Source of the DNA: Paraspadella gotoi
Taxonomy: Eukaryota > Chaetognatha
Reading direction: 5' to 3'
Length of the DNA: 64,000 nt
NCBI GenBank assembly: GCA_051294375.1
Contig: CM119271.1
Location: 13,512,263 to 13,576,262, forward strand
Below the pieces are notes generated by a model. The model had not been told where the DNA came from. It searched no databases and saw only the letters and a program-made list of their open reading frames with translations. Numbering within the stretch: position 1 is the stretch's first letter; the number at the start of each line of letters is the position of its first letter. Shown here piece after piece: positions 35,966 to 47,975 of the stretch. The position numbers were made by a program, and so were the translations under genes.

Positions 35966-37390
35966 CTATCTCTCTCTCTCTCATCTTCTCTCATCTCAGC
36001 CAAACTTAAGAACTCGAACGTTTTGTTTTAAATTTTGCTAACGGGATCCATTCGGAAATTAAGTGAAAACTTGTTGCAGTTATAAATGGAGGGATTAGTT
36101 TAAGCTCAATGTAAAATGTCGCTTTCCGAAGGATTTTTGATTATTATTGCTTTAAAGTTTATCATATCACTACGTTGCCATTTGTGCCGTCATTCTGTAT
36201 GCTTAAGGGGAATGAGGAGAGAGAGAGTAGAGATGAGAGAGGAGAGAGAGAGATAGAGAGAGAGACGAAGAGATGAGAGAGATAGAGAGAGGAGAGAGAG
36301 AGAGTGCAAGAGAGGAGAGAGGAGAAAGAGAGAGAGAGAGTAGAAGAAGCAGAGAGAGAGAGAGGAGAGGGGACCATTAGAATATGTCCTAGCTCTTTCG
36401 CCAGTCTGTAGGGACGCCTCCGCGCCTACTCAGGAAAAACTTGGACCGCAGAGAGAGAGAGAGAGAGAGAGAAGAGAGGAGAGAGAGAGAGAGAGAGAGA
36501 GAGAAGAGAGAGTGAGAGCAGGAGAGTAGGATTAAGTCAAGACGCAGGATTTAGGGGTAAAGAAATAAGCGAAAGAGAAAGATAAAAGAGAGAGAGGACC
36601 TGAAGAAAGAATCAGAAGAGATCTCGAGATGAGAGAGGACGAGGGGTGGACAAAAAAGACATGACAGGAGAGACAGAGACAGAGAGAGAGAATACGTGGG
36701 ACGAAGACGGAGAGAAATTGGAAGAACAAGAGATTGTCTGCGACAACTGATTAGGGATGTAACATGAAAGAGAGAAGGAGAGCGAGACCGAAGCTCTTCC
36801 TGTGAATGAGTCAGCGATTACAAAACGTGACCGAACCCGGGATAGACGCAGAATTTCCCTTGGAACGCGCTGATGCTAATGATTTTCAAAGATAATGCCG
36901 GGAGAAGGCGGCGAGAGAGAGAGAGAGCAGGGGGGATAGGTAGAATAACTTTGGCCAAATCGAATGATGGTCCATCTACGGATGGTGGTCGGCGTCAGTT
37001 AAGGTGGTCTGGTCTCCCCTATTTAATAATCGCGCTTCGTGGGAAGGCAGAAAGTTTTACGTAATTTCAAGCCTATAAAATTGACGTTGAGAAAGGGGGT
37101 TGACCACAAAGTAGTGGAAGATTTTAATTAAGAATAAGAGGAGTCTGGAGACTGTGGATATTCGATTGAGGACGACAGTAGTGAAAGAGAGTGGGAGAAA
37201 AGTGAGCAGGACGGACATTCACAATTAGAAGTCAGTTGGTCGTTCAGTTCGAAGTATTGATGTGGATTAGTTAGAAAGATAGAGAGAGAGATATTGCTTA
37301 CGCGTGATCTGTTGTATAGGATGGCAGAGTTGAGACGAGAGAGTGTGAGAGACGAGAGAGAGAGAGAAGAGAGAGAGAGAGATGAGAGAG

Positions 37391-37428
<38 letters not shown>

Positions 37429-37735
37429 AGAAGATACGCAATAGAATAGATAGAAATACGATAGAATAAATAGAAATAGTATAGAAATAAATAGATAGAA
37501 TAGAATAGAATAGAAGTAGAATTAGAATTAGGAATATAAAAGAAAGAGACAAAAAGAAAGACAAAAAAAAAACAATAAAAGAAAAAAAATTAAAAAAACA
37601 ACGGAAAAAAAAGGAAAGAAAAAAAAAGAAAAAGAAAAAACCCAGCAAAAGGAAAGATATCCCTTCAAATTTAGTCGGCAATGTTTGACACGAAAATCGG
37701 GGAAAAGAGGCGCGCAGAAAAAATAGCAGCTAAGA
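35356..37735 (+). repeat. Left arm of the second inverted duplication
   Basis: It starts directly after a 25-N gap and is mirrored by 37821-40810. Landmarks include ctgagtcattagttaataat, cacatgacc, a CT array (35900-36000), GA arrays (36215-36520), gatgctaatgattttcaaag, a ccctatttaataatcgcgct stretch and ttagtcggcaatg next to the centre. No gene is seen; frames here are Leu/Ser repeat translations. Confidence 0.85.
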
Positions 37736-37820
37736 AAGAAAAAAAACAGAAATTGGCGCAAAAAAAATGGCGGGAAAAAAATTGGTTGGACGTTTTTTTT
37801 TTTTTTTCTTTTTTTTTTTT
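37736..37820. other. Centre of the second inverted duplication
   Basis: About 85 bp without counterpart, mainly an A-rich stretch followed by a long T-run with one C. Flanking words tagcagctaa (left) and tagctgcta (right) are the first paired sequence. Confidence 0.7.
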
Positions 37821-40810
37821 TAGCTGCTATTTTTTCTGCCGCCTTTTTCCGATTTCGTGGTCAACATTGCGACTAAATGTTGAGGGATATCTTTCCTTTT
37901 TGTTGGGTTTTTTCTTTTTTCTTTTTTTTTTCTTTTCCTTTTTTTTCCGTTTGTTTTTTTTTAATTTTTTTTTCTTTTNNNNNNNNNNNNNNNNNNNNNN
38001 NNNNNNNNNNNNNNNNNNNNNNNNNNNNNNNNNNNNNNNNNNNNNNNNNNNNNNNNNNNNNNNNNNNNNNNNNNNNNNNNNNNNNNNNNNNNNNNNNNNN
38101 NNNNNNNNNNNNNNNNNNNNNNNNNNNNNNNNNNNNNNNNNNNNNNNNNNNNNNNNNNNNNNNNNNNNNNNNNNNNNNNNNNNNNNNNNNNNNNNNNNNN
38201 NNNNNNNNNNNNNNNNNNNNNNNNNNNNNNNNNNNNNNNNNNNNNNNNNNNNNNNNNNNNNNNNNNNNNNNNNNNNNNNNNNNNNNNNNNNNNNNNNNNN
38301 NNNNNNNNNNNNNNNNNNNNNNNNNNNNNNNNNNNNNNNNNNNNNNNNNNNNNNNNNNNNNNNNNNNNNNNNNNNNNNNNNNNNNNNNNNNNNNNNNNNN
38401 NNNNNNNNNNNNNNNNNNNNNNNNNNNNNNNNNNNNNNNNNNNNNNNNNNNNNNNNNNNNNNNNNNNNNNNNNNNNNNNNNNNNNNNNNNNNNNNNNNNN
38501 NNNNNNNNNNNNNNNNNNNNNNNNNNNNNNNNNNNNNNNNNNNNNNNNNNNNNNNNNNNNNNNNNNNNNNNNNNNNNNNNNNNNNNNNNNNNNNNNNNNN
38601 NNNNNNNNNNNNNNNNNNNNNNNNNNNNNNNNNNNNNNNNNNNNNNNNNNNNNNNNNNNNNNNNNNNNNNNNNNNNNNNNNNNNNNNNNNNNNNNNNNNN
38701 NNNNNNNACCGCCTCTCACTTTTCTCACCCTCACTACTGTCGTCTACAATCGAAACCACAGCCACTTAATTAAATCCCACTACTGTGGTCAACCCCCTCT
38801 CAAACCAATTTAAGCTGAATACGAAAACTCTGCCTTCCCAGAAGCGCGATTAAGTTAAATAGGGGGAGACAGACCACCTTAACTGACCGACCACCATCCG
38901 AGATGACCACCATCGATTTGGCCAAAGTTATTCACCTATCCCCCCCTCTCTCTCTCTCTCTCCCCCTCTCCCCATTATCTTTGAACCATCATTAACATCA
39001 GCGCGTCCAGGGAAATTCTGCGTCTATCCCGGGTTCGGTCACTTTTGTTAATCGCTGACTCATTACAGGAAAGAGCTCGGTCTCGCTCTCTCTCTCTCTC
39101 TCAGTTACATCCCTAATCAGTGTCCAGACAATCTCGTTCTCCATTCTCTCCCTTCGTCCCACGATCTCTCTCTGTCTCTGTCTCTCTCTGTCAGTCTTTT
39201 TGTCCACCCCTCGTCTCTCTCTCTCGATCTTTCTGATTCTTTCTTCAGTCTCTCTCTCTTTATCNNNNNNNNNNNNNNNNNNNNNNNNNNNNNNNNNNNN
39301 NNNNNNNNNNNNNNNNNNNNNNNNNNNNNNNNNNNNNNNNNNNNNNNNNNNNNNNNNNNNNNNNNNNNNNNNNNNNNNNNNNNNNNNNNNNNNNNNNNNN
39401 NNNNNNNNNNNNNNNNNNNNNNNNNNNNNNNNNNNNNNNNNNNNNNNNNNNNNNNNNNNNNNNNNNNNNNNNNNNNNNNNNNNNNNNNNNNNNNNNNNNN
39501 NNNNNNNNNNNNNNNNNNNNNNNNNNNNNNNNNNNNNNNNNNNNNNNNNNNNNNNNNNNNNNNNNNNNNNNNNNNNNNNNNNNNNNNNNNNNNNNNNNNN
39601 NNNNNNNNNNNNNNNNNNNNNNNNNNNNNNNNNNNNNNNNNNNNNNNNNNNNNNNNNNNNNNNNNNNNNNNNNNNNNNNNNNNNNNNNNNNNNNNNNNNN
39701 NNNNNNNNNNNNNNNNNNNNNNNNNNNNNNNNNNNNNNNNNNNNNNNNNNNNNNNNNNNNNNNNNNNNNNNNNNNNNNNNNNNNNNNNNNNNNNNNNNNN
39801 NNNNNNNNNNNNNNNNNNNNNNNNNNNNNNNNNNNNNNNNNNNNNNNNNNNNNNNNNNNNNNNNNNNNNNNNNNNNNNNNNNNNNNNNNNNNNNNNNNNN
39901 NNNNNNNNNNNNNNNNNNNNNNNNNNNNNNNNNNNNNNNNNNNNNNNNNNNNNNNNNNNNNNNNNNNNNNNNNNNNNNNNNNNNNNNNNNNNNNNNNNNN
40001 NNNNNNNNNNNNNNNNNNNNNNNNNNNNNNNNNNNNNNNNNNNNNNNNNNNNNNNNNNNNNNNNNNNNNNNNNNNNNNNNNNNNNNNNNNNNNNNNNNNN
40101 NNNNNNNNNNNNNNNNNNNNNNNNNNNNNNNNNNNNNNNNNNNNNNNNNNNNNNNNNNNNNNNNNNNNNNNNNNNNNNNNNNNNNNNNNNNNNNNNNNNN
40201 NNNNNNNNNNNNNNNNNNNNNNNNNNNNNAGAGAGAGAGAGAGAGAGAGTTCATTTTATTTGGTCAAGAGCCAAAGCAAAAGAGACTCTTTAAATCTAAT
40301 TAAATCCGAGTAGCTTTTTCAAATTGAGTCGATCGAACCATTAGAAACTCGAAAAAATATTTTATTTTTTCATTCGGCGAGAGAGAGTTACTTAATTTTT
40401 TTTTACAAAATGAACAAAGCAAGTTTGATTTAAAAGAGAAAATTTCATACTGAAGAATACGTTAAACTCTTCCCCTTTTTAGTAATTTTCACCAAAAAAA
40501 ATATTAAAAAGTAAAAAGTTTAAAAAAAATTTTAAAAACAACAACGGTCCTTCTAATGTGTTGCAGTGACTTTCTTTTTATGTATATTTTTGTAACTACA
40601 TAACAATGAAATATATACACTTATACAGTTGATAACTTATCTGCAAAGTTTCGATTAGAACAACCAAATATTACATTTAATTCGTAAACAAGTGACTATA
40701 TTTCTATATGGTCATGTGACTACACAAGTTTGAAACATAAGCCTAAGACTCATTTACTCACAACTTACCATTCTGCCAATTATTAACTAAAATGACTCAG
40801 AATTTCATGA
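37821..40810 (-). repeat. Right arm of the second inverted duplication, with two large gaps
   Basis: The reverse complement of 35356-37735, interrupted by N at 37979-38707 and 39265-40229. The left arm is free of N, so the missing sequence is probably GA/CT array and A-rich DNA like that at 36215-36760 and 37330-37640. The arm ends where ctcagaatttcatgaatt mirrors the first bases after the 35331-35355 gap. Confidence 0.8.
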
Positions 40811-40879
40811 ATTATGCCGCATTCAATTTTTGGTCATGTGATCACTTTTTGAGCAATCACTTTATAAGCATCTTAAACG

Positions 40880-40960
40880 TAAGCGAGACAGACTGACATA
40901 CATACAGACGTATCGACCAATCGACCGACCGAAAAGTGACTTTCAGAGTTGCTCCGCGAC
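40880..40960 (-). repeat. Dispersed GTCGGTC-core element, short copy
   Basis: On the minus strand it reads gagttgctc-like bases then aagtcacttttcggtcggtc, gattggtcg and tgtatgtatgtcagtctgtc. This matches the start and core of the element at 10838. No body follows. Confidence 0.6.
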
Positions 40961-41182
40961 TCAGAAACTGAAAAAAAGGGAGATCTTTGCGAATGTGAGA
41001 GATTAAGCGTCGAGAGTAAGTTAATTGGTGAACGAAATGAGTTAGGAGGTGGAAAAAAGTAAGTTAGGTGGGTGAAAATGGGTGGTTAAGCCACTTTTTT
41101 TTACAAAAAGAATGAGGAGGTGGAAAGAGCTGGTGGTTGGTTAATGACCATAAAATCCATTACGAGATCTCGTGTTTTTCCC

Positions 41183-41191
41183 TAGATCCTC

Positions 41192-41251
<60 letters not shown>

Positions 41252-41262
41252 ATCTCTCCTCT
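41183..41262. repeat. CT microsatellite
   Basis: An interrupted (CT)n run; CT-rich sequence continues to about 41390. Confidence 0.9.
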
Positions 41263-41394
41263 GCGCTTTGTTTCTACTCCTCTCAGCATCTCTCTCTCTG
41301 TCTCTCCCCGGGCTTCTCTTTTTCACTCACTCTTTCTCTCTCTCTTTCTCTAAAATTCCCAATCCACGCTCCATACAATTTCTCTCTCTCCAAC

Positions 41395-41830
41395 GGCCAT
41401 ATCTGGCCCTGGAAACCCTCCCCTCTTGATGGCCCCTAAGGCCGTGGCCCCGGAAGCCCTAGTGGCCTAATGCCCGATGCCCTGTGGGCCACGAAGGCTC
41501 TGACGGGAGATGGCCTCCAGTCTTTTAAGGCTTCAAACTCCAACGGCCCCTACAGGCACGCTGCCCTCCAAAAAAACTGACGAAAACCCTCAAGGCCATT
41601 CCAAATCCAAGCATCCAGTCCCAAGTCTCTCAGAATTTTTTTTTATAATATTCACAAAATTATACGCAGTGACTCAATGGTAAAATTATACAATGATACA
41701 ATGTTACAATGACTCAATGATACAATAATACAATTATTTAATGACAGAATTATACATTGTATAATATACAATGACCCAATGATAAAATGACCTAATGACA
41801 CAATGCCTAAATGCTACATTTATACAATGA
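41395..41830 (+). repeat. GGCC-rich degenerate patch and ACAATGA-type minisatellite
   Basis: At 41395-41610 the words ggcccctaaggcc, ggccctgg and atggcc recur irregularly. At about 41660-41830 a 9-10-bp unit like caatgataca repeats about fifteen times with substitutions. No coding content. Confidence 0.7.
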
Positions 41831-42109
41831 TAAAAAGTTTTTTTGCCAGTTCCACCCACTTTGCCCATCCAAATACTGCCATTCTGGTTGCCATTCCCAC
41901 CTCAGCACCTCTTCTCCCTCTAATTGTCATCCACTATTGCCATCTTCAGTTGCCATTTCCACCATCCAACCTCACCTCCCCTCCCACCACTTTTTTCCAG
42001 TTCCCCCCGCCTTTCTCAATACCATCTCCTCTGCCATAATTTTCTCCAGGGAAGAATTTCTCCCTCATTCTTTTCATTCAGGATTCATACCAGTTTTCAC
42101 TTTTTTCTT

Positions 42110-42620
42110 CATTGTTCAGCATTGTTCTTCATTGTTCTTCATTGTTCACTCATTTCGTTCGATCTTCTTTCTCCCTTATCATTTCGTCATCGATAGATAT
42201 TTATCACATCGTTTTCTTTGTCCTGAGTTTATCTACCATCTCTCATTCTCTCTCTTTCTTTCTCTCCTCTTCTCTCCCTTTACTTGTTTCTTTTCTCTCT
42301 TCTTCATATTTCCTATATTTCTTCTTCTTCTCTTCCTATTCCCTCTTCTCATTCTTCTTTCTCTCTTCTACTTCTATTTCCCCTCTCTTTCCCTTCCTTT
42401 TACTTAATAATTCCTCTCTTTTATTTTACTCTCAGTTCTCATCTATATTTGCTTTTCCCTTTCTCTCCCCATTCTCTCTTTTACTTTTCTTTCCCCTCTC
42501 CTTTCCCTTCCTCTCCTTCTCTCTCCTCCCTCTCCCTCCCTTTTCCTCCTTCCTCCCCCTGCTCCCCTCTCCCTGCTCCTCTTCCTCCCTCTCCCTCCTC
42601 TTTACTCCTTCACTCTCAAA
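42110..42620. repeat. Polypyrimidine tract
   Basis: Dominated by C and T with ttctcct and tccctct words. The 174- to 198-codon Ser/Leu/Phe frames across it are bias artefacts. Confidence 0.85.
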
Positions 42621-42689
42621 CTCGCGTAAAAAATAAGTTGCGTTTCTTCCTACGCGAATTACGTCCTTTTAAAATCTCTCGGCTGCCTC

Positions 42690-43018
42690 CTCGTGGTTGG
42701 CGTCTGGCAGTTGCCGTCTGGTGGGTGGCATTTGGTGAGTGGCGTCTCGCTCTTGGCGTCTGGCAATTGGCTTCTCGCAGTTGGTTGGTAGTGGGTATCC
42801 AGAGGCGGGTGGTGTCTGGCAGTTGGCGTATAGCTGGCGGTATCTAGTGGGCGGCGTGAGATGGGTAGTCTCTGGCATTAGGCGAGTGGCGTCTGGCAGA
42901 TCGCGTCTTATCTCAGTCAGTTGAACCGCGAGTGGCTGAGAGGCACCTCAATGACTGATAAGCAATGCGATAAAATTTTTAGTTATAAAAACTGTGCAAC
43001 TGCGCGGGGATAAGTAAG
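42690..43018 (+). repeat. GGCGTCTGGCAGTTG-type minisatellite and left arm of a short inverted repeat
   Basis: A degenerate unit near 14-17 bp (ggcgtctggcagttg, ggtgagtggcgtctcg) repeats about 15 times to 42905. It is followed by cagtcagttgaaccgcga and an ataagcaatg...gataagtaag stretch. The last parts recur inverted at 43995-44168. Confidence 0.75.
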
Positions 43019-43249
43019 ATGGCGAGTAGTACCCATGGAAATAATATGATCAAAACCCTTTTTTAAAGTAAAGTACTCAAATTGGCTGAGAGTTTAAATT
43101 TATATTTTAAGTTCTGAGTTTACAGAATCATTCGTCCGTAGTTTGTCAATTTTATACCAAACATGTACATTGTCAGCTTAAATATGCAATCAAAAATAAA
43201 TCTTAAATCTATATTAACATTTTTAAAACACTTAATTTAATCAACCTTT

Positions 43250-43680
43250 NNNNNNNNNNNNNNNNNNNNNNNNNNNNNNNNNNNNNNNNNNNNNNNNNNN
43301 NNNNNNNNNNNNNNNNNNNNNNNNNNNNNNNNNNNNNNNNNNNNNNNNNNNNNNNNNNNNNNNNNNNNNNNNNNNNNNNNNNNNNNNNNNNNNNNNNNNN
43401 NNNNNNNNNNNNNNNNNNNNNNNNNNNNNNNNNNNNNNNNNNNNNNNNNNNNNNNNNNNNNNNNNNNNNNNNNNNNNNNCTCTCTCTCTCTATCTTCTCG
43501 TCGCATCGGGAGAAGGAAGAAAAAAAATTTTCTGTTTTTTCACACTCATTAAACGACTTCACAAGGACGGCGACAAAGATGACGACGACGACGACGAACA
43601 ACGATGATGACGACGAACGACGACGACAATTTCAATGACAACGACAGCGACAACTCGACGTCAACACTGGTAATGATTTT
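43250..43680. repeat. 230-N gap, CT tail and ACG/GAC run
   Basis: N covers 43250-43479. A CT run follows, then ACG-rich DNA at 43570-43660. The inverted-repeat spacer therefore cannot be read in full. Confidence 0.8.
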
Positions 43681-43994
43681 TTTCCCCAGAAAAAAAAAAA
43701 GTCAAGTTGAAAGACTCGCGATGCTTGAGAAGCGACGGACCATTTTTTCTCTCTCTGTTTCATGCTCTTTCTCTCTCTCTATTTCTCTTTCTCTCTCTCT
43801 CTGTTTCTCTCTCTTTCTTTTTTTTTTGTTCTTTCCTTCCTTTTTCTATATTTTTCTGTCTTCCTTTACTGAGTTTTTTAGGTGCGTAATAGTGGAGCGA
43901 CTCTTGAGGTCGATTTTGGTTGGTCAGTCAGTAGGTTAATCGGTTATTATTTTTATTCATTAGTTTATCCTTTATTTCTGTATTGTTTAGTTAT

Positions 43995-44168
43995 TTTCTT
44001 ACTAATTATCTTACTTATCCCCACGCAGTTGCCCAGTTTTAATAACTTAAATTTTTTTTGCATTTCTTATCAGTCATTCAGGTAGGCCTCTCAGTCATTC
44101 GCCAGACGCCAGTCACCAAATGTCACCCACCAAAAACCAACTGCCAGACGCCAAATGCTTCACGCCAT
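43995..44168 (-). repeat. Right arm of the short inverted repeat
   Basis: Contains cttacttatccccacgcagt, a gcatttcttatcagtcat stretch and cgccagacgcc/caactgccagacgcc words. These are the reverse complements of sequence in 42690-43018. Confidence 0.7.
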
Positions 44169-44821
44169 CTATTAGATAGAAACTATGCATTCAGCGGATA
44201 TCTTATTAACTTAAAATAAGATATTAATATAAATTATATAAATAAGTAAATAAGTAAATAAAATCAGCGCAATACATTTAAGTCACCATTCCTTGTTTTT
44301 GTTTTCTCTTTCCTCTTTTGTTTTTGTTTTTTTGTTTTTTATCTTTTTTTCCTTTTCCAGCCATATTTTTTTATTCCTTCCCGAGTCCATTTTTTCCATC
44401 TTTTGACGGACGAATCCGTCAATTTGTTGACGTCACAGACTTCACTCAATCACAACTCACGCGTGACAATCGATCAATCTCCTTCGTCCTTCACTCATCA
44501 TTCTTTTCACAGGTTCACAAACTGTGTCACATCACGTTTGATACAAATAATCAGTCAGTCAGTCAATAGATTTTGATCTTGATCCCCGTTCAAATCTCTT
44601 TTGCCAAATCTTGATACTTCTGGTATATATTTTTACCATCCTCTGGCTAGTTAGTTTTATATTATATTTTACATATATGATTTTTGCTCTCTCATCAGTG
44701 TACTGGGGAATTCATTGGATTTTTTGAGTCAAATCTATATTTTGACTTTGTAGTCTTAAAAGAAAATTTTCTTGACGAGTGGAAACAGCTGAAATATTTT
44801 ATTCTTATTTACCATTGCAAT

Positions 44822-44970
44822 TTAAATCTCTTTCCACAATTATACCAAATTCTACTCATGATCTAAATCTTTTTTCCATAAATCTACTAAATCCTAGTCA
44901 TGATCTAAATCTCTTTTCACAAATATACTAAAGCCTAATCGTGATCTAAATCTCTTTTCACAAATCTTTC
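44822..44970 (+). repeat. ~42-bp tandem repeat
   Basis: The word catgatctaaatc occurs at about 44857 and 44899, and cgtgatctaaatc at about 44940. Each is followed by tttcacaaat-like and ctaaa/ctaatcc-like sequence, about 3.5 units in all. A CT microsatellite follows at 45057-45094. Confidence 0.8.
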
Positions 44971-45057
44971 TCCTCATCACGATCCGCATTCCTAATCCCA
45001 AATTCCGCGACTGCGATTTAAATCCAGTTTACGATTTTGTTCTTCGCCTCCCACTCG

Positions 45058-45097
<40 letters not shown>

Positions 45098-45285
45098 TCA
45101 TCTCTCCTATGTTCATCTCTTCTTCTCATTCTTCGTCTCTGCTCTCTCTCGTCCTCACCTCACATCCCGGATTACCGTCTTTTTATAGAGGGGAAAAATT
45201 GACGGGCTGTAGTCGTCGTCGTTCGTTTGTTTAGTTGCCTGTTAAAAAAGCGTAGTCCTGTTGTCGGAGCATATTTCACGCGAGA

Positions 45286-45340
45286 CCGCCTATACATAAC
45301 AACCTTCAAGTCTGAAACGAGGTGGCTCAATTGTAGTAAG
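45286..45340 (+). repeat. Noisy partial copy of the adjacent SINE-like unit
   Basis: These ~55 bases repeat, with several indels, the first ~55 bases after the 25-N gap (45366-45421). Both contain a ccgcctata-type start and gaggtggctca. This looks like the same sequence placed on both sides of the gap. Confidence 0.8.
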
Positions 45341-45365
45341 NNNNNNNNNNNNNNNNNNNNNNNNN

Positions 45366-45797
45366 CCCGCCTATAAACATAACACCTTCAGTCGTGACGA
45401 GGTGGCTCATTGAGTAAAGCCCTCAGCTCAAGACCACTAGGTACTGGGTTAAATCTCAACCCGGTACCTACCCTGAGGGAAGCGTTAGGACGGCCGTAAG
45501 CCGCCTTGGGGGCCTGGAAAAACCCTCAAGCCTGGTTCCAAGCCCAGATCCCGTTCTATGGTTGCCGAGTGGGCAAGTTACGGATACTAGTAGTCTTCAG
45601 CCAAATTAGCGCCTTATCCACACTGGTGAGCCCATCCTGTCGTGCGTATTCCAACCATCTGATTCCAGGCCCCTGGACAAGCTGAAGATTGCTCTCCTCC
45701 CTCCACTGGAAGCAGGGTGCGCTACAATCTGGGGGGCATGTAGTCGGGCATTGCATAAGTTCACCCCCGCCTATAAGCATGACACCCTCAGTCGCGA
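45366..45797 (+). mobile_element. tRNA-derived SINE-like element
   Basis: Near its start the sequence gaggtggctcattgagtaaa resembles a polymerase III A box. About 55 bases later, tactgggttaaatctcaacc resembles a B box with the expected T-arm pairing, so a tRNA-like head is likely. The body continues with gcgttaggacggccgtaa and runs to a second cccgcctataagcatgacac at 45766, about 400 bp after the first. The repeated end could be a target duplication or the start of a tandem neighbour. The minus frame at 45556-45780 lies wholly inside the element and is not taken as a gene. Family not assigned. Confidence 0.6.
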
Positions 45798-45799
45798 CT

Positions 45800-46552
45800 T
45801 TGTTTTGTTGATGTAATGTTTATCGCTGTCGTCGTCGTTATTGCAGTCGTTTTGTCGATGTAATTTTTATGGCCATTGTCATCATTGTCATCGTTATTGC
45901 AGTCGTTTTCTCTCTTCGGTTTTGATGACGTAATTGTAATTGTAATTATTGCCATGGTCGTCGTCGTCATGGCAGTCTATTTCTCTCTTCTGTTTTGTCA
46001 ACGTAATCTTTATTGCCATCGTCGTCATCGTCCTCGTTATTGTAGTTGTTTTCTCTCTTCTATTTTGTCTATAAAATATTTATTGACGTCATCATCGTCG
46101 TTGTCATTATTGCAGTCGTTTTCTCTCTTCTGTTTTGTCAATGTAATCTTTATCGTCGCCATCGTCTTTGTCGTCATTATTTCAGTTATTTTCTCTCTTC
46201 TGTTTTGTCGACATAATATTTATCGACAATGTCATCGTCATTGTCGTTATTGCAGTCGTTTTCTCTCTTCTGTTTTGTCGACGTAATCTTTATCCTCGCC
46301 GTCGACTTCGTCGTCGTTGTCTTCGTTTTCGGCGTCTTATGAGTTGTCGTCTTCATTGTCGTCGTTGTTGTTGTCCTTTTCTTTCTTTATTCCCATGGTG
46401 TTCGCTGTCGTCTTCGTCGTCGTCGTCGCCATTGTAGTCGTCCTCGTCGTCGTCTTTGCTGTCATCCTCTTCTTCTTTCCCATCGACTTTGTCAATGTCG
46501 TCGTCGTCGTCGTCGTCGTCTTCATCGTCGTCGTCGTCGTCGTTCTCTTAAA
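45800..46552. repeat. ~750-bp degenerate GTC/GTT trinucleotide tract
   Basis: gtcgtcgtc, attgtcatcg and ttttctctcttctgttttgtc phrases recur. A ~60-75-bp higher-order unit (the last phrase with a gtaatctttat-like follow-on) is visible between about 45880 and 46300. Ser/Phe/Val frames are spurious. A 256-N gap follows at 46651-46906. Confidence 0.8.
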
Positions 46553-46906
46553 ACGGGTTCTTCCTGTAAAGACAATGACCCTTCTCCCGTTTTTAAAAAG
46601 GGTTCCCCCTTTTCATCCCCTTTTCATCCCCTTTTTTCTCCCTTTATTCTNNNNNNNNNNNNNNNNNNNNNNNNNNNNNNNNNNNNNNNNNNNNNNNNNN
46701 NNNNNNNNNNNNNNNNNNNNNNNNNNNNNNNNNNNNNNNNNNNNNNNNNNNNNNNNNNNNNNNNNNNNNNNNNNNNNNNNNNNNNNNNNNNNNNNNNNNN
46801 NNNNNNNNNNNNNNNNNNNNNNNNNNNNNNNNNNNNNNNNNNNNNNNNNNNNNNNNNNNNNNNNNNNNNNNNNNNNNNNNNNNNNNNNNNNNNNNNNNNN
46901 NNNNNN

Positions 46907-47600
46907 CAACTTATTTTAATATCTATATCTTTAGTTATTTTAGTACCCAAATATATCTATTTATTTATCTTTTTTTAAATTATCACTTTATTTATTTATT
47001 GTTTATTTATTTATTTAATTAATTTCGTTTTATCGATTTTAAACCCCTTCAAGCCTTTTGTTTTTTTTTTCTCCATTCTAGAAAGATCATTTTCCTTCTT
47101 TCAAAAACTAAAGCGACATCTGTTTTTCCCTTTTTTCTCTCTCTCTCTCTTTTTCTCTCCGCTTGACGGAAGTCGACTTCATCATCTTTTGTTCTTCTGA
47201 CAACGAGAAGAGATTCTCTCCTTTTTTTCTCTTTTTTCTCTTCTTCCTCTCCCTCCCTTCCTCTTCCTTCTCTTCCTCTTCCTCTTCCTTCTCTTCCTCT
47301 TCCTCCTCTTTCTCTTCTTCCTTCTCTTTTCCCACGAAACGGCCCATATTCCAAATGTGTTCAAATTCAGAACTTAAGCTGTTTCTTACCGCTACTCCTT
47401 AAAGATTTTACGGTTTAAACAGGTCGCTGAGTTAAGGTCAATTGGAGGGCGGTCTATGTTTAGCGAGTTAGGAGTTTANNNNNNNNNNNNNNNNNNNNNN
47501 NNNGTTCGAGTTAAAGATTAGCGATTAAAGTTTAAGGCTAGGTCTAACGATTAAATTAAGGATAAGGTTTAAGAATTAGGATTAAAGTTTAGCATTTAAT
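46907..47600. other. AT-rich DNA, pyrimidine patch and degenerate TTAAGG-like patch
   Basis: (TTTA)n-like DNA lies at 46950-47030 and a TCTTCC-rich tract at 47220-47330. Irregular gttaagg/gattaaag words occur at 47425-47600 around a 25-N gap (47479-47503). The last is only loosely telomere-like. No gene is seen. Confidence 0.5.
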
Positions 47601-47829
47601 TTTGGTAACAGATTACAGAAATGGGGAGCTTTAGGAAAAGAGAGCCAAAAGCTTTTACCTCTTCTTTGTTTTTCTTCCGTCAAGAGCGATAAAGGAAAAA
47701 TAAATCAATGCAAAAATAGGAGAGCAAATATTTTTCTAATTTATTATTATTAACATCTCATTTCCTAAAAAAAGACATCTCATTCCCTGTGTTCAACCGA
47801 TATATCCAATTTTTCCATATTATCCATTT

Positions 47830-47975
47830 ATTTAATTAATAAGCTATTGTAGGTTTAGGCCTCGTACAAGATAATAACATAGCAGGTCCCTGCAAGCTTT
47901 CAATCAAGACTCTCTCACAGTTTAGTATCTCTCTGAGTACCTGGCTTCCCTATCAATAAAGTAGAATAACATTTC
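47830..47975 (-). repeat. Interspersed repeat, inverted partner of 63265-63435
   Basis: Shared pieces, inverted between the two places, are caggtccctgcaagctttca, atcaagactctctcacag, tacctggcttc and a acaagataataacatagcag stretch. The two copies lie about 15 kb apart and no arm continues beyond them, so this is a dispersed repeat, not a palindrome. Confidence 0.8.

Noticed and set aside
37681-40303. Frames of 257-418 codons across the large gaps
   Set aside because: They consist mostly of undetermined residues with short Lys- or Leu/Ser-rich ends.
45556-45780. 74-codon minus-strand frame
   Set aside because: It lies wholly inside the SINE-like unit and is more simply explained as repeat sequence.
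47425-47600. Interstitial telomere repeat
   Set aside because: Words such as gttaagg and gattaaag recur, but no regular TTAGGG-type period is present.
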